Shown here piece after piece: positions 8,324 through 17,300 of a stretch of 43,041 nucleotides of DNA. Where the stretch lies: positions 1 through 43,041 of the forward strand of contig CAKZVK010000081.1 of NCBI GenBank assembly GCA_937921825.1, written 5' to 3'. Origin of the DNA: an uncultured Saprospiraceae bacterium (GTDB lineage Bacteria > Bacteroidota > Bacteroidia > Chitinophagales > Saprospiraceae). A program made the translations under genes and the position numbers. Every line of letters starts with the position of its first letter. Position 1 is the first letter of the stretch. The notes under the pieces were generated by a model, which saw only the letters and a list, made by a program, of their open reading frames with translations, was not told the DNA's origin and did no database searches.

Positions 8324-8863
8324 TCAAGCCTTGAAGAACGAAAAAATGGTCTGTCCATAATTTCGTTTATCTACCAAATTGAGATGAGATGAAAGGTCTA
8401 CATTGGGATTATGCTCTAAGACTAGCAGCCCATCAGCAGTAAGCATGTCTTTCTCAAGTATGAGATCAGGAATCTCTGGTATGTTCTTCAGTGGATAAGG
8501 AGGTCCTGCAAAGATATAGTCATATTGCTGCTCACAGCTTTTTATGAAGCTGAAGACATTCATCTTTCTGATATCTAGGTACTCTTCTATATCCAGCTTG
8601 GCTGCCATAGTCTTGACGAAGGCCACACAGCCCGGAAACTTATCTACATAGGTCGCATCTTCACAGCCTCGTGAGATACATTCATAGCAGTGATTACCGG
8701 TTCCGCCAAAGAGATCTAGAAACTTGATCTCTGAGAAATCTATCTTATTGGCCAAGATATTATAGAGACCTTCTTTAGAGATATCTGTGGTAGGTCTCGT
8801 AGGCCAGTTCTTAGCTGGTGGGGTAAACCGATGTCCTCTGAATTCTCCTCCTATGATACGCAT
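8324..8863 (-). CDS. rsmD: 16S rRNA (guanine966-N2)-methyltransferase RsmD, with altered motif IV
   Basis: The family methylates G966 of 16S rRNA in assembled 30S particles using S-adenosylmethionine. The 179-residue protein has the RsmD N-terminus (MRIIGGEFRGHRFTPP and the TRPTTD segment), SAM motif I as LDLFGGTGN (49-57), and the acidic ribose-binding site in TYVDKF. Motif IV, normally DPPY or NPPY, reads AGPPYPL (119-125): Gly120 (codon GGA, 8504-8506) takes the place of the catalytic Asp/Asn. GGA is two base changes from either Asp codon, so a single read error does not explain it. It overlaps the DUF3822 gene by 13 bases. The family call is firm; activity is uncertain. Confidence 0.88.
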   Translation of the reverse strand: MRIIGGEFRGHRFTPPAKNWPTRPTTDISKEGLYNILANKIDFSEIKFLDLFGGTGNHCYECISRGCEDATYVDKFPGCVAFVKTMAAKLDIEEYLDIRKMNVFSFIKSCEQQYDYIFAGPPYPLKNIPEIPDLILEKDMLTADGLLVLEHNPNVDLSSHLNLVDKRNYGQTIFSFFKA

Positions 8864-9648
8864 GTCTTACAGAGATAGAGGTCATAGTAATCAGGTAGCT
8901 TATCCATAGCTGAAGCATCCATTTTTATTCCTGTGTCAAAATAAGAGACATTGCCAAAGTACTTTCTAAGCATTTTTTTGAGCTTAGGATTATCATTTAG
9001 CTCACCTCCTAATAATAGAGGCGTAGACTCCCGATCCTTCTCAAAACGATCAGCAATCAAACTCAGATAATAGATGTAATCCGACTCATAGAAACAATCG
9101 AACTGATTATACAATCTGAAGCCGCCTTCATAATGCAGACAGACATGGAGAATATTATTAGCGATGTATCCTACCCAGTTAATTTTTGACTCAGTAGCAT
9201 ATCTTGATAAGGCTGTAGAGATATGGGAGGATTGATAGCCAAATTCTAAAGTCTTGATATTATCAATCACCTGCTTATTGAGATAATGCAGTGTAGTAAT
9301 ATCGAAGGCTTTGAAGTTATCTGTAGCTTGCTCATGATTATCTAATCGCTCTAAGTTGTAGAGCCCTTTGAAATAGAACTCAAAGTGTTCTTTTTCAAAA
9401 TCTTCATTGGCCAGATGTACATAAGGCTTTATAGCCGACAGGATATTAATTTTCTTGAGGTCATAGTAATAAGACCACAACTTGACAGAAGCATTAAGAC
9501 TTTCTAAGGGGTGATAGCCGGATTTGAGCAGAAGATTATCTGCTCCCCATAACCCATAAAAAAAACTGTCTGTGTAAAGGACCACAGACAGCTCAATGAT
9601 TACATTTTTATCTTTTATATGGTCAAATGCCAGATTTACCTTTCCCAA
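8851..9648 (-). CDS. DUF3822 family protein
   Basis: A 265-residue protein of the Bacteroidota-specific DUF3822 family. Recognition rests on its N-terminal strands (ELSVVLYTDSFFYGLWGADN), the segment QASHISTAL-like SSHISTALSRYATESKIN followed by HVCLHYEGGFRLYNQF, and its position directly upstream of rsmD, a known conserved neighbourhood. The fold is thought to be actin/ASKHA-like; the function is unknown. Conservation with rsmD suggests a link to ribosome or tRNA metabolism. It overlaps the upstream gene by 13 bases and rsmD by 13 bases, so translation of the three is coupled. Confidence 0.8.
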   Translation of the reverse strand: MGKVNLAFDHIKDKNVIIELSVVLYTDSFFYGLWGADNLLLKSGYHPLESLNASVKLWSYYYDLKKINILSAIKPYVHLANEDFEKEHFEFYFKGLYNLERLDNHEQATDNFKAFDITTLHYLNKQVIDNIKTLEFGYQSSHISTALSRYATESKINWVGYIANNILHVCLHYEGGFRLYNQFDCFYESDYIYYLSLIADRFEKDRESTPLLLGGELNDNPKLKKMLRKYFGNVSYFDTGIKMDASAMDKLPDYYDLYLCKTCVS

Positions 9649-10223
9649 TTTCCTGCAAGGTTAGGTGCATTCATATCACCAAACTTCAACATCTTATTTG
9701 GATCATAAGAGTTGTCATACTTTGAATAATTCGGTGAAGCGTATTTACCCATAAAGTTTTTCCATCTTGTGCCCACCTCTACGATATTTACCAGAGTAGA
9801 TTGGTAGGTCATCGTATCAGCATCGATATTGAAAGTCATACCGTCAGTGAATGGTACATATCTCAATGAATCAAGATTGATGTTAGATTTATTTCTAAGA
9901 GAATCCATGGCACTTTTATAAGTGATGACCTCTCTGAATTCCTCAGTACTCTTCTTATCATCCTTATCACCAAAGATTGTAACTATTCTAATGCTATCGC
10001 TTTTGATTACCTGAGCAAGTGTATCAAAGGTAGGAGCATATCCGCCTGTTACTGCCTTATAGATTTCTTGAGCAGTTCTGATGTCCTTGAGTTTAGTAAC
10101 CACTGCATCTTTTCTGAGATTCTTCTCTTCTTGGAAAGCGATTGGTTCTTTGATATTTAGGTACAAGACGTACGCTAAAAAAACCACCAAAATTCCTAGT
10201 ACTAAGCTGATTAAAGTCTTCAT
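9636..10223 (-). CDS. Conserved hypothetical membrane-anchored protein
   Basis: A 195-residue protein with one N-terminal membrane helix (ISLVLGILVVFLAYVLYL) and a soluble remainder that should face the periplasm. After the helix comes a helical stretch, then KDIRTAQEIYKAVTGGYAPT, which resembles the alpha-helix-then-loop layout of pseudopilins, though no prepilin peptidase site (G before F/M) is visible. Proteins of this shape are common in Bacteroidota genomes. It is the first gene of the operon leading into DUF3822, rsmD, argS and glnS, and overlaps DUF3822 by 13 bases. Function is not known; the pseudopilin resemblance is inference. Confidence 0.6.
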   Translation of the reverse strand: MKTLISLVLGILVVFLAYVLYLNIKEPIAFQEEKNLRKDAVVTKLKDIRTAQEIYKAVTGGYAPTFDTLAQVIKSDSIRIVTIFGDKDDKKSTEEFREVITYKSAMDSLRNKSNINLDSLRYVPFTDGMTFNIDADTMTYQSTLVNIVEVGTRWKNFMGKYASPNYSKYDNSYDPNKMLKFGDMNAPNLAGNWER

Positions 10224-10419
10224 TTTATTCTTTTCGTCTTATTCAGTAGAATAATAGTCTGATCATACAATGACCAACTGTGAAATAAGCAAATTTTCTT
10301 AACAAATCAGATATCAGAGGCGTCAAATTAACTTAATACTTGGGCATAATGAGCTATTATTTTGCCTAGCTATCCATGATAAAAGATGCTTTGAGGAGCA
10401 AAAATGGTGCATATTGACC

Positions 10420-10427
10420 TAATTTTG
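10420..10427 (+). promoter_or_regulatory. Bacteroidota-type -7 promoter element for tsaD
   Basis: TAATTTTG matches the Bacteroidota -7 consensus TAnnTTTG exactly and lies 15 bases before the tsaD ATG at 10443. Transcription would begin a few bases before the ATG and give a very short leader. A TTTG occurs at 10390-10393 but is farther upstream than the usual -33 spacing. The rest of the 219-base divergent region (10224-10442) is AT-rich with no other motif I can support. Confidence 0.5.
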
Positions 10428-10442
10428 TGCTGATTATACACT

Positions 10443-11447
10443 ATGAACAATATATATATACTCGCTATAGAGTCTTCTTGTGATGATACCTCTGCTGCAG
10501 TAATCTGTGATGGAGAAGTGCTAAGTAATGTCGTTTCTGTACAGACTGCACATGCTGAATATGGTGGCGTCGTTCCAGAACTAGCCTCTAGAGAGCATCA
10601 GCTGCATATCGTGCCTGTTGTAGATAGTGCACTAAAAAAGGCTGGAATCAAACCAGAACAGCTCGGGGCTATTGCCTTTACTAAGGGTCCGGGCTTACTC
10701 GGCAGCCTTATCGTAGGGGTCACTTTTGCCAAGTCAATGGCACTGAGTCTAGATATCCCTCTCATAGATGTACATCATATGCATGCACATGTCTTAGCCC
10801 ATATGGCAGAAAAACCACATCCTAGCCTGCCCTTTTTATGCCTGACAGTCTCTGGAGGACATACACAGATCATCAAGGTGACTGCTCCACTCGAGATGGA
10901 GATTCTAGGCGAGACCATCGATGATGCCGCTGGAGAAGCTTTTGATAAGACAGGTAAGATGCTCGGTCTACCCTATCCTGCAGGCCCTCTCGTAGATAAG
11001 CATGCGCGAGAAGGAGAAGCTATCTATCCTTTTACAAGATCAAAAGTAGGTGAGCTAAATTTTAGTTTCTCTGGTCTCAAAACGTCCATACTCTATTTCC
11101 TCAGAGATAAAATGAAGGAAGACGATCAGTTTATAAAAAAAGAACTAAATAACATCTGTGCCTCCGTACAGACCGCCATCATAGATATGCTGATGCACAA
11201 ATTAACTCTTGCTGCTCAGCAAACAGGTATCACAGAAATAGCTATAGCCGGTGGTGTCTCTGCCAACTCTGGACTGCGAGAAGCCCTCAAGGCTAAATCA
11301 GAAGAGATGGGTTGGACCCCTCATATTCCTGCTTTCCAATATTGTAGAGATAATGCTGCTATGATCGGCGTCGCTGGATACTATAAATATCTGAGCAAGC
11401 AATTTGTAGGACAAGATGTGGCTGCAGCGGCTAGGTTGGAGTTTTGA
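10443..11447 (+). CDS. tsaD: tRNA N6-adenosine threonylcarbamoyltransferase TsaD
   Basis: Transfers the threonylcarbamoyl group from TC-AMP to A37 of ANN-decoding tRNAs, working with TsaB and TsaE in bacteria. The 334 residues match the family. The ASKHA ATPase start is AIESSCDDTSAAV (8-20). Metal-binding histidines are in HHMHAH (112 and 116), followed by TVSGGHTQI (135-143), the DDAAGEAFDKTGKMLGLPYP segment, and AGGVSANSGLREAL near the C-terminus. It is a single plus-strand gene divergent from the rsmD-argS-glnS operon. Its stop codon abuts the heptad-repeat hairpin it shares with the convergent gene. Confidence 0.97.
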   Translation: MNNIYILAIESSCDDTSAAVICDGEVLSNVVSVQTAHAEYGGVVPELASREHQLHIVPVVDSALKKAGIKPEQLGAIAFTKGPGLLGSLIVGVTFAKSMALSLDIPLIDVHHMHAHVLAHMAEKPHPSLPFLCLTVSGGHTQIIKVTAPLEMEILGETIDDAAGEAFDKTGKMLGLPYPAGPLVDKHAREGEAIYPFTRSKVGELNFSFSGLKTSILYFLRDKMKEDDQFIKKELNNICASVQTAIIDMLMHKLTLAAQQTGITEIAIAGGVSANSGLREALKAKSEEMGWTPHIPAFQYCRDNAAMIGVAGYYKYLSKQFVGQDVAAAARLEF

Positions 11448-11514
11448 TAATGGATAATGGATAATTGATAATTGATAATTGAAGCTAATTGTCAACTATC
11501 CATTGTCAATTGAC
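11446..11514. repeat. Heptad-repeat hairpin between convergent tsaD and the DUF697 gene
   Basis: Five tandem 7-mers occupy 11446-11480: GATAATG twice, then GATAATT three times. After the 6-base loop GAAGCT the complementary heptads AATTGTC, AACTATC and CATTGTC follow (11487-11507), then AATTGAC. Pairing 11460-11480 with 11487-11507 gives a 21-bp stem with two mismatches and G-U pairs. A T5 run follows on the plus strand (11515-11519). The tsaD stop (11445-11447) touches the left arm, and the DUF697 stop (11506-11508, minus) lies in the right arm. A bidirectional terminator is the likeliest role. Confidence 0.6.
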
Positions 11515-12159
11515 TTTTTGTGCATCAAATATTTTCTTTTTTAGGATCTCAAATTCTTGTTCCGTCAGCATTCCATCGTTCTTCATCTGAGTGATAGACT
11601 CTAACTGCTTGACAAAGTCCTTCACCTTAGGAGCTGCTTTGGTTTCAGTCATGTTATCGACGACTTCTTCAGCGACATCATGTTTGACCTTTTCTTTCTT
11701 CTCCATTTCTTTAGCCATCTGCTTACCCTTCTCAAACTTCTCATCGTAGAACTTTTTCAGCCTTTCTGGATCGAAATCTAGAAAAGTACCTCCTGTCTCA
11801 AAATGGGTCTTGAATACTTCTCCGATAGCATAAGTAGAAGCTCCAGATAGCACAGCCAAGGTTACACCTCCGATAGCAGTACCTATAACTGGGATAAACT
11901 TTATTGCACGAGCCCCTAGTCTCGCAAAGCCAGAACCTACTAAAGCCGTGATGACAGCCTTGCCTTCTGTCTCTTTAAAATCCACTTCATAGACCTTGCA
12001 GAGTTGTCTAATCATGTCTAATTGGATAGCACCTACAGCAAATAGATCAGCAACTGGCACAGGTATAAAACCTGCACCCATCGACCAGATCATGTGATTC
12101 TTAATGACTGAATTAGCATGTGCTGTTTTCCCTTTATCTGAATTTTTCTTATCTGACAT
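11506..12159 (-). CDS. DUF697-like (YcjF/UPF0283-type) membrane protein with C-terminal SHOCT domain
   Basis: A 217-residue protein. Residues ~15-105 hold the hydrophobic DUF697-like region: helices around MIWSMGAGFIPVPVADLFAV and FIPVIGTAIGGVTLAVLSGA, with IQLDMIRQLCKVYEV between them. A charged Lys/Glu-rich linker (~125-185) follows. The last ~30 residues, ESITQMKNDGMLTEQEFEIL and the KKKIF that follows, are a SHOCT (short C-terminal) domain, usually involved in oligomerisation. Family members are poorly characterised membrane-associated proteins. It stands alone between tsaD (convergent) and the glycosyltransferase gene, 98 bases downstream of the latter's stop. Its own stop lies in the shared hairpin. 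Confidence 0.7.
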   Translation of the reverse strand: MSDKKNSDKGKTAHANSVIKNHMIWSMGAGFIPVPVADLFAVGAIQLDMIRQLCKVYEVDFKETEGKAVITALVGSGFARLGARAIKFIPVIGTAIGGVTLAVLSGASTYAIGEVFKTHFETGGTFLDFDPERLKKFYDEKFEKGKQMAKEMEKKEKVKHDVAEEVVDNMTETKAAPKVKDFVKQLESITQMKNDGMLTEQEFEILKKKIFDAQKVN

Positions 12160-12257
12160 TATTTAGACTTTACTATTACAAATGCTGAAATGAAATAACT
12201 AGTTCTCAAATTAGACTATAATCGATAAATGCAGCTCAAATATCCATAAAAAGTCCC

Positions 12258-13463
12258 TTAGCTTCTCTTTGTAGGCTCCCATATACTACTGTTCACCCCT
12301 GAGATGAAAGCAAAAAAACCGTGCAGCAGTGCTAGGTTCATTTTATTGAAATAGGTGATATGCTTGGTTAGGGTTCTATTCACCTTCAGGAGACTTAGTA
12401 GTTTATCTAGAAGTGGAACGCCAAGATACCAGACCACCTGCAGAGCTGTAACTATCGTAAAAAAACGATCACCAGCCCATGCCAGATATCCTGAGCTCAA
12501 GAATGTACCTGTCATCAGAAAAGGCCCTAACCAACGGATGACTTTATGTGATATAAAGGCAAAGCCTAAACTGCTGAATGGATTCAGTTGATGCTTGAAA
12601 GTCCATAGATTCTGAAAGTTGCCTGTAGAGATTCTCTTCTTTCTTCTGTACTCTTCCTCTACGGCATGAGAAACTTGTTCTGCACATACGGCTTCTAGGT
12701 CATTAATAGCCAGGTAGCCTTGTTCCAGTGTCTTCATAGCTATATAGAAGTCATCAACAAGAAAGTTCTCTGGGACCTTAGTAAATAGATTACTCCTCAT
12801 AGCAAAGCAACCTCCAAAAGGCCCTATCATTTTACCCCATAATCGCGACTCACTTTGCTTAAGCATAACTTCTGAGCCTAGATAAGTATTCTCGGATTTC
12901 GAGATTCCGTCTTCTTGCATTCCTGTATAGGTCATATGGGCATCGACCATACCTATCTCCTTATTTTTAAAATGTCTGACCAGCTTTTTCGCGACATCCT
13001 TACGCAGCATGACACTGGCATCCGTCATTAAGAAAATATGGTTTCCTGTAGATGGAGTATGTTCTGCAGCTAGGTCAGAAAGTTGATTGATGATTCTTAT
13101 TTTTCCTTGTCTCTGATCAAAACAGACGATTGATAGATGCTCTACCCGGCTTTCGTATGCCTTTAAGATTTCATTTGTCCGATCTGAGGAGTTATCAGAG
13201 CCGATATAGATTCGTAGTCTATCTTGAGGATAATCCAAATTAAGAAGACTCTCTAATTTTTCTTTTAGGACAAGTTCCTCATTGTAAGCTGCCATCAGAA
13301 TGGATACCATAGGCCATTCAGCTTCATTCTCAAAATGGAGACTATTTAAGGTCTTGTCTTTTGCGAGCCACGTCACCAGTCTTGGATAGACCAGATAGGT
13401 GTAAAGCAGCAAAGCTGTACAGGACAAAAAAATAATCTGTGAAACCAGAATCATAGCTGGCAA
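12258..13463 (-). CDS. Membrane-bound family 2 glycosyltransferase
   Basis: A 401-residue GT2 enzyme of the cellulose-synthase/IcaA type. One N-terminal membrane helix comes first, then the GT-A domain: the opening PMVSILMAAYNEELVLKEKL, the first Asp in YIGSDNSSDRT, the DxD-equivalent in FLMTDASVMLRKDV, the acceptor region GPFGGCFAMR with VDDFYIAMK, and a basic motif at EEEYRRKKRISTGNFQNLW in place of Q/RxxRW. Two or three C-terminal membrane helices follow. It should add a sugar from a nucleotide donor to a lipid or growing polymer at the inner membrane; the product is unknown. It starts 13 bases after menA, so the two are cotranscribed. Confidence 0.85.
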   Translation of the reverse strand: MPAMILVSQIIFLSCTALLLYTYLVYPRLVTWLAKDKTLNSLHFENEAEWPMVSILMAAYNEELVLKEKLESLLNLDYPQDRLRIYIGSDNSSDRTNEILKAYESRVEHLSIVCFDQRQGKIRIINQLSDLAAEHTPSTGNHIFLMTDASVMLRKDVAKKLVRHFKNKEIGMVDAHMTYTGMQEDGISKSENTYLGSEVMLKQSESRLWGKMIGPFGGCFAMRSNLFTKVPENFLVDDFYIAMKTLEQGYLAINDLEAVCAEQVSHAVEEEYRRKKRISTGNFQNLWTFKHQLNPFSSLGFAFISHKVIRWLGPFLMTGTFLSSGYLAWAGDRFFTIVTALQVVWYLGVPLLDKLLSLLKVNRTLTKHITYFNKMNLALLHGFFAFISGVNSSIWEPTKRS

Positions 13464-13476
13464 AGGTACTAATTGC

Positions 13477-14364
13477 CTAGATGATGATACCTAATCCAAA
13501 GAAGAGAACGAAAATCAAGGTACTAATCGCCATCTGCTTAAGGTAAGGGTCTAGAGATTGGGCTGTAAGTTTAGTTTTTACTGCTCTGGCATTTATAAAT
13601 AGTAAAGGAAGCACCAGTAGGAAAAGCCATTCTTTTATACTAGTATAATGAAGGAAGGTGTACCACACAGCACAAATAAACCCTACGGCAAGCAAAGAAA
13701 AATGATAAAGCGTTGCCCTAGTTCTTCCTAGTCTAGCAGGGATAGAATGCTTACCCGCTAATAGATCTGACTCTATGTCTCTAATATTATTGACATTAAG
13801 CACTGCTACTGTAAATAGACCACAAGCCGCTCCAGGCAACAACAAATCAGCTCTATAGCCACCCGTCATCAAATAATAAGTACCGATAATTCCCAACCAG
13901 CCGAAAAACAAAAAGACAGATAAATCCCCTAGGCCTATATAGCCATAAGGTCTAGCTCCATTGGTGTAATAGATGGCCGCAAGTATAGCCACAAGGCCTA
14001 AACCCAAAAAGATAAAAAAGACTTTCAATGAGATAGCAGATTGCCATAACAATCCAAGACCTAGAACTAAGGAAATTACAATGCTTACTCCCATTGCCAC
14101 TTTCATTTGCTTCTGGGTAATCTGTCCTGACTGAACGGCTCTAGCAGGACCCTCTCTATGTGCACTGTCCGCCCCATGGATAGAGTCCCCATAATCATTA
14201 GCCAGATTAGAGAGAATCTGAAGACTTATAGTCGTCAACAGTGCTAACACAAAGATGGTCAGATTGAATCCATGATCAGCTGCTGCAAGAAAGGACCCCA
14301 TGCCTATACTGGCTATTGCCAGAGGCAGAGTTCTTAATCGCATTGCTGATAACCACTGTTTCAT
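13477..14364 (-). CDS. menA: 1,4-dihydroxy-2-naphthoate polyprenyltransferase (menaquinone synthesis)
   Basis: Attaches the polyprenyl chain to 1,4-dihydroxy-2-naphthoate in the membrane, the step giving demethylmenaquinone. The 295 residues match MenA. The first Asp-rich motif is in NLANDYGDSIHGAD (53-66), followed by HREGPARAVQSGQIT, a MenA hallmark. The second motif is in NNIRDIESDLLAGKHSIPAR. About nine membrane helices are evident. It sits 34 bases after the A2M-like gene and 13 before the glycosyltransferase. No other men gene is nearby. Menaquinone as the respiratory quinone is consistent with Bacteroidota. Confidence 0.95.
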   Translation of the reverse strand: MKQWLSAMRLRTLPLAIASIGMGSFLAAADHGFNLTIFVLALLTTISLQILSNLANDYGDSIHGADSAHREGPARAVQSGQITQKQMKVAMGVSIVISLVLGLGLLWQSAISLKVFFIFLGLGLVAILAAIYYTNGARPYGYIGLGDLSVFLFFGWLGIIGTYYLMTGGYRADLLLPGAACGLFTVAVLNVNNIRDIESDLLAGKHSIPARLGRTRATLYHFSLLAVGFICAVWYTFLHYTSIKEWLFLLVLPLLFINARAVKTKLTAQSLDPYLKQMAISTLIFVLFFGLGIII

Positions 14365-14398
14365 AGAAATAGATATGATACTTCTAACAGCGAAATTA

Positions 14399-17300
14399 TC
14401 ATTTTGTTACCTCAATCTGTATTCCTTTGCTATGGCTGCTAAATTCTGGTGCATACATGGATTGAATCTCAGTGATTCCATTGCTGAACTTCCCGACATG
14501 GGCCGCCTTGACATCATACTCAAATACCCAGTTGCCCTTAGGCAGAAAATCAAAGTAGAAGTAGCTGGCTCTATCCTTAGTACTCTCATAGTAAGACAAG
14601 CCATCTTGCCATCTATACTGACTGAGTACATTCATAGGTTCTAGTCCACTGCTACGCATATCTTTCATTTCTATAAATTCCATCGGTCTATCTACTTGCA
14701 GTTCTATTCTGATGCGCAACTTATCTCCTGGAGCTACAGTATTCTCAGTGGTTATTTTTTCCAAAAGTTCACCAGATTCATCCACTGCGACTTTATAAAC
14801 CGCTTTATTTATAGTAAGCGGCGTATCATTAAACTGCTCTATCTTATCTAGGTCTTCAAAATATTGCCAGTAGGCCGCTCCCCAACTTACATTCTTATTT
14901 GGATTAGAAACTTTAATCTCGCTCATCTCTGGCTGCACCTTCTCCTTACTCCAATCCTTTCTGAAATAACCCGTCGCCAACTCAGCTTTAGGAATAGTCA
15001 CCGCTTCATTCATTAGAGGAAAAGAAATATCTAGAGTCCCATCAGTGCTTAACCATTTTGCATTGTCTAGAATAAAGGCATAACAGGCGAGCGCTGTGGC
15101 CTTTGAGGATTTCCAACTGTTGGTCTGTTTATTCTTGAGTAACCATAATTTCAATCCATCTATTTGCTCCTGAGACTCTCCTAATTCATGGAAGAGCTCT
15201 ATCATAATAGCCTGCTTATCTACATTATTGTTGTACCAATAATAGCCTGCCTGATCATTCCAGTAAGATCCTAGGATCTCATTGACTGTCATTTTTTCTT
15301 TCAATGATTCTAAGATCTTTTTTGCCAAATTTTCTTCTTGAAATCGTTGAGCAGCAAGAGCTATAAGGGCTTCCTGAAAGTTGCTCTTATTCATCCACTC
15401 TTCTTGACAAAGTTTTAGATACTTGCCGATCAGGTTGGAGGTTTTCGATTCTAACTTTTGGTCTGTAAAGAAACTTCGGACGTAGAGATAATGGATTGCT
15501 ATAGGATCTAAATGCTCATTTTTTCTTTTAGTTCTTTTTCTATCATATTCCGCAAAGGCATTGTCTATATAACTCAGAGCAGGATTTACCACGGCATTAA
15601 GTGCACTTACTTCTATACCTAACTTACTGAGATGCCCGATCTTCTCTAAGATATTTTGAGTCACATACCAATTATCTCTTCCGCCTGGCATCCAAGAGAA
15701 CCCACCATTGACAGTTTGTCTTTGCTTGAGGCGACCTACCATATCTCTAACCAGTGCCTGCTGATAATTTTCGTCAAGATGGAGCTTAAGTTGTCTGCGC
15801 TGCTCTTCTTCTTGGATTGCTGATCTAACCCATGGCGTATTATTCAGATCATTTATTTTCAGATCTTCATTCTTGCTAAGGTTGCTTTTCAGGTCTTCTT
15901 CAGTCCATCCTGCAATGACCTTCTTTATACTAGGCTGCTTAGTCAGGATATCCTGCATCAGTAGATTTCCATACACTGCATTTATGAGTTCTGTAGAAGA
16001 AGGGTTACTACTGGCCGTTAGTTGCGGAATAGCTTTCACGACTATCCATGCAGGGTTGACATTAAACTCCAGACTATAGTTATGATTTACTAGGCTAGAA
16101 CTGCTGTTCATTTTAGCCATTGCGTCTAGGCTGATCGTCTTCACTGATTCTGCAGATACATGTATAGGTAAGGTCTCCGTTACCAGCTTACGATTGGTAA
16201 GTACAGGGATTAGATTTTGCTCACCATCAGAATGACCACCTCCTTCTGTCCACATTTTTATAGCAATCGGTTCTAGATAGTCTTCAGGAATATAGAACTG
16301 CCACTCGATCGTCGTACTTTCCTGGCTAGCTAAGCTAGCGGATAGCTTTCCTGAGTCCTTCAGAAATAGTGCTGTAATATCTTTTCCTGATAGGGCATCA
16401 ACTATTTCTATATGGCTTACAGTTTCTAGTGTATTATCAGACAGGTTAGACACTTTCCCATTGATAGTTATCAGATCGCCTTGTCTAACAAATCTAGGCA
16501 TGTGTGGCTCTATCATCAGCGGCTTCTGAGTAAGAATAGACTTAGAATCAAAAGTGTATTGTAGCTCTTTATTATGAGCAAATAGTAATAAATTCCATTT
16601 GGTTAGAGCCTCATTCATTTTGAATTTCAAGGTGGCCTTACCATCTATGATACTAAGAGAAGGATAAAAGAAAACAGTTTCATTTAGATTTTCTCTGAGA
16701 GAAAAATTATCCTTTGCTACTTCATTACTGGTTCCATTGTTTTCTTTAGAATTGTTTGCCCATTCTGAAGTCCCACCTTGTTCCTCTGCCACTTCAAAAT
16801 CAGCACTTGCCGTATCAGCCATAGCTGCTTCAGGAGCCCCTGCTGAGGCCTGCATTGTTTTAGCTCTTTTCATAATGGGCGCCGATGATTCCATAGCCAT
16901 CTCATCCATGTAGCGTCCTCTCCTGTTCAGATATAGGCCGAAAGTATTGAGTTGTGGAGAGTATCCAAAAATGTGGAAGGTATTATAACGTGTACGGCTC
17001 AGATATACCTGACCATTCACTTTGCCAAAGCCTTTCGCTCTTATTTGGCCAGCTAGGGCATTTGTAGGGAAGAAATTTCTTTTCCAGTTATGACTGACAA
17101 ACTGATCTAAACTGGCATCGTACATCGTCGCTAGAAGCTCTCCCGAAATAGCCTTGCCATTCATATCCTTTATGACAAGTTCCCACTCCTCTTTGGCACC
17201 AGGTTCTAACTCATCCCTGAAAGTGTTATACTCTATCTTTAATTCCTTATTAGTCCAGGGTACGACGATAGGTATACGCTGAGAGTAAGTGCGCCCCTCC

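Noticed and set aside
11446-11480. Short direct repeats as a possible CRISPR array
   Set aside because: The units are 7 bases with no spacers and there are no cas genes; it is a tandem-repeat hairpin arm.
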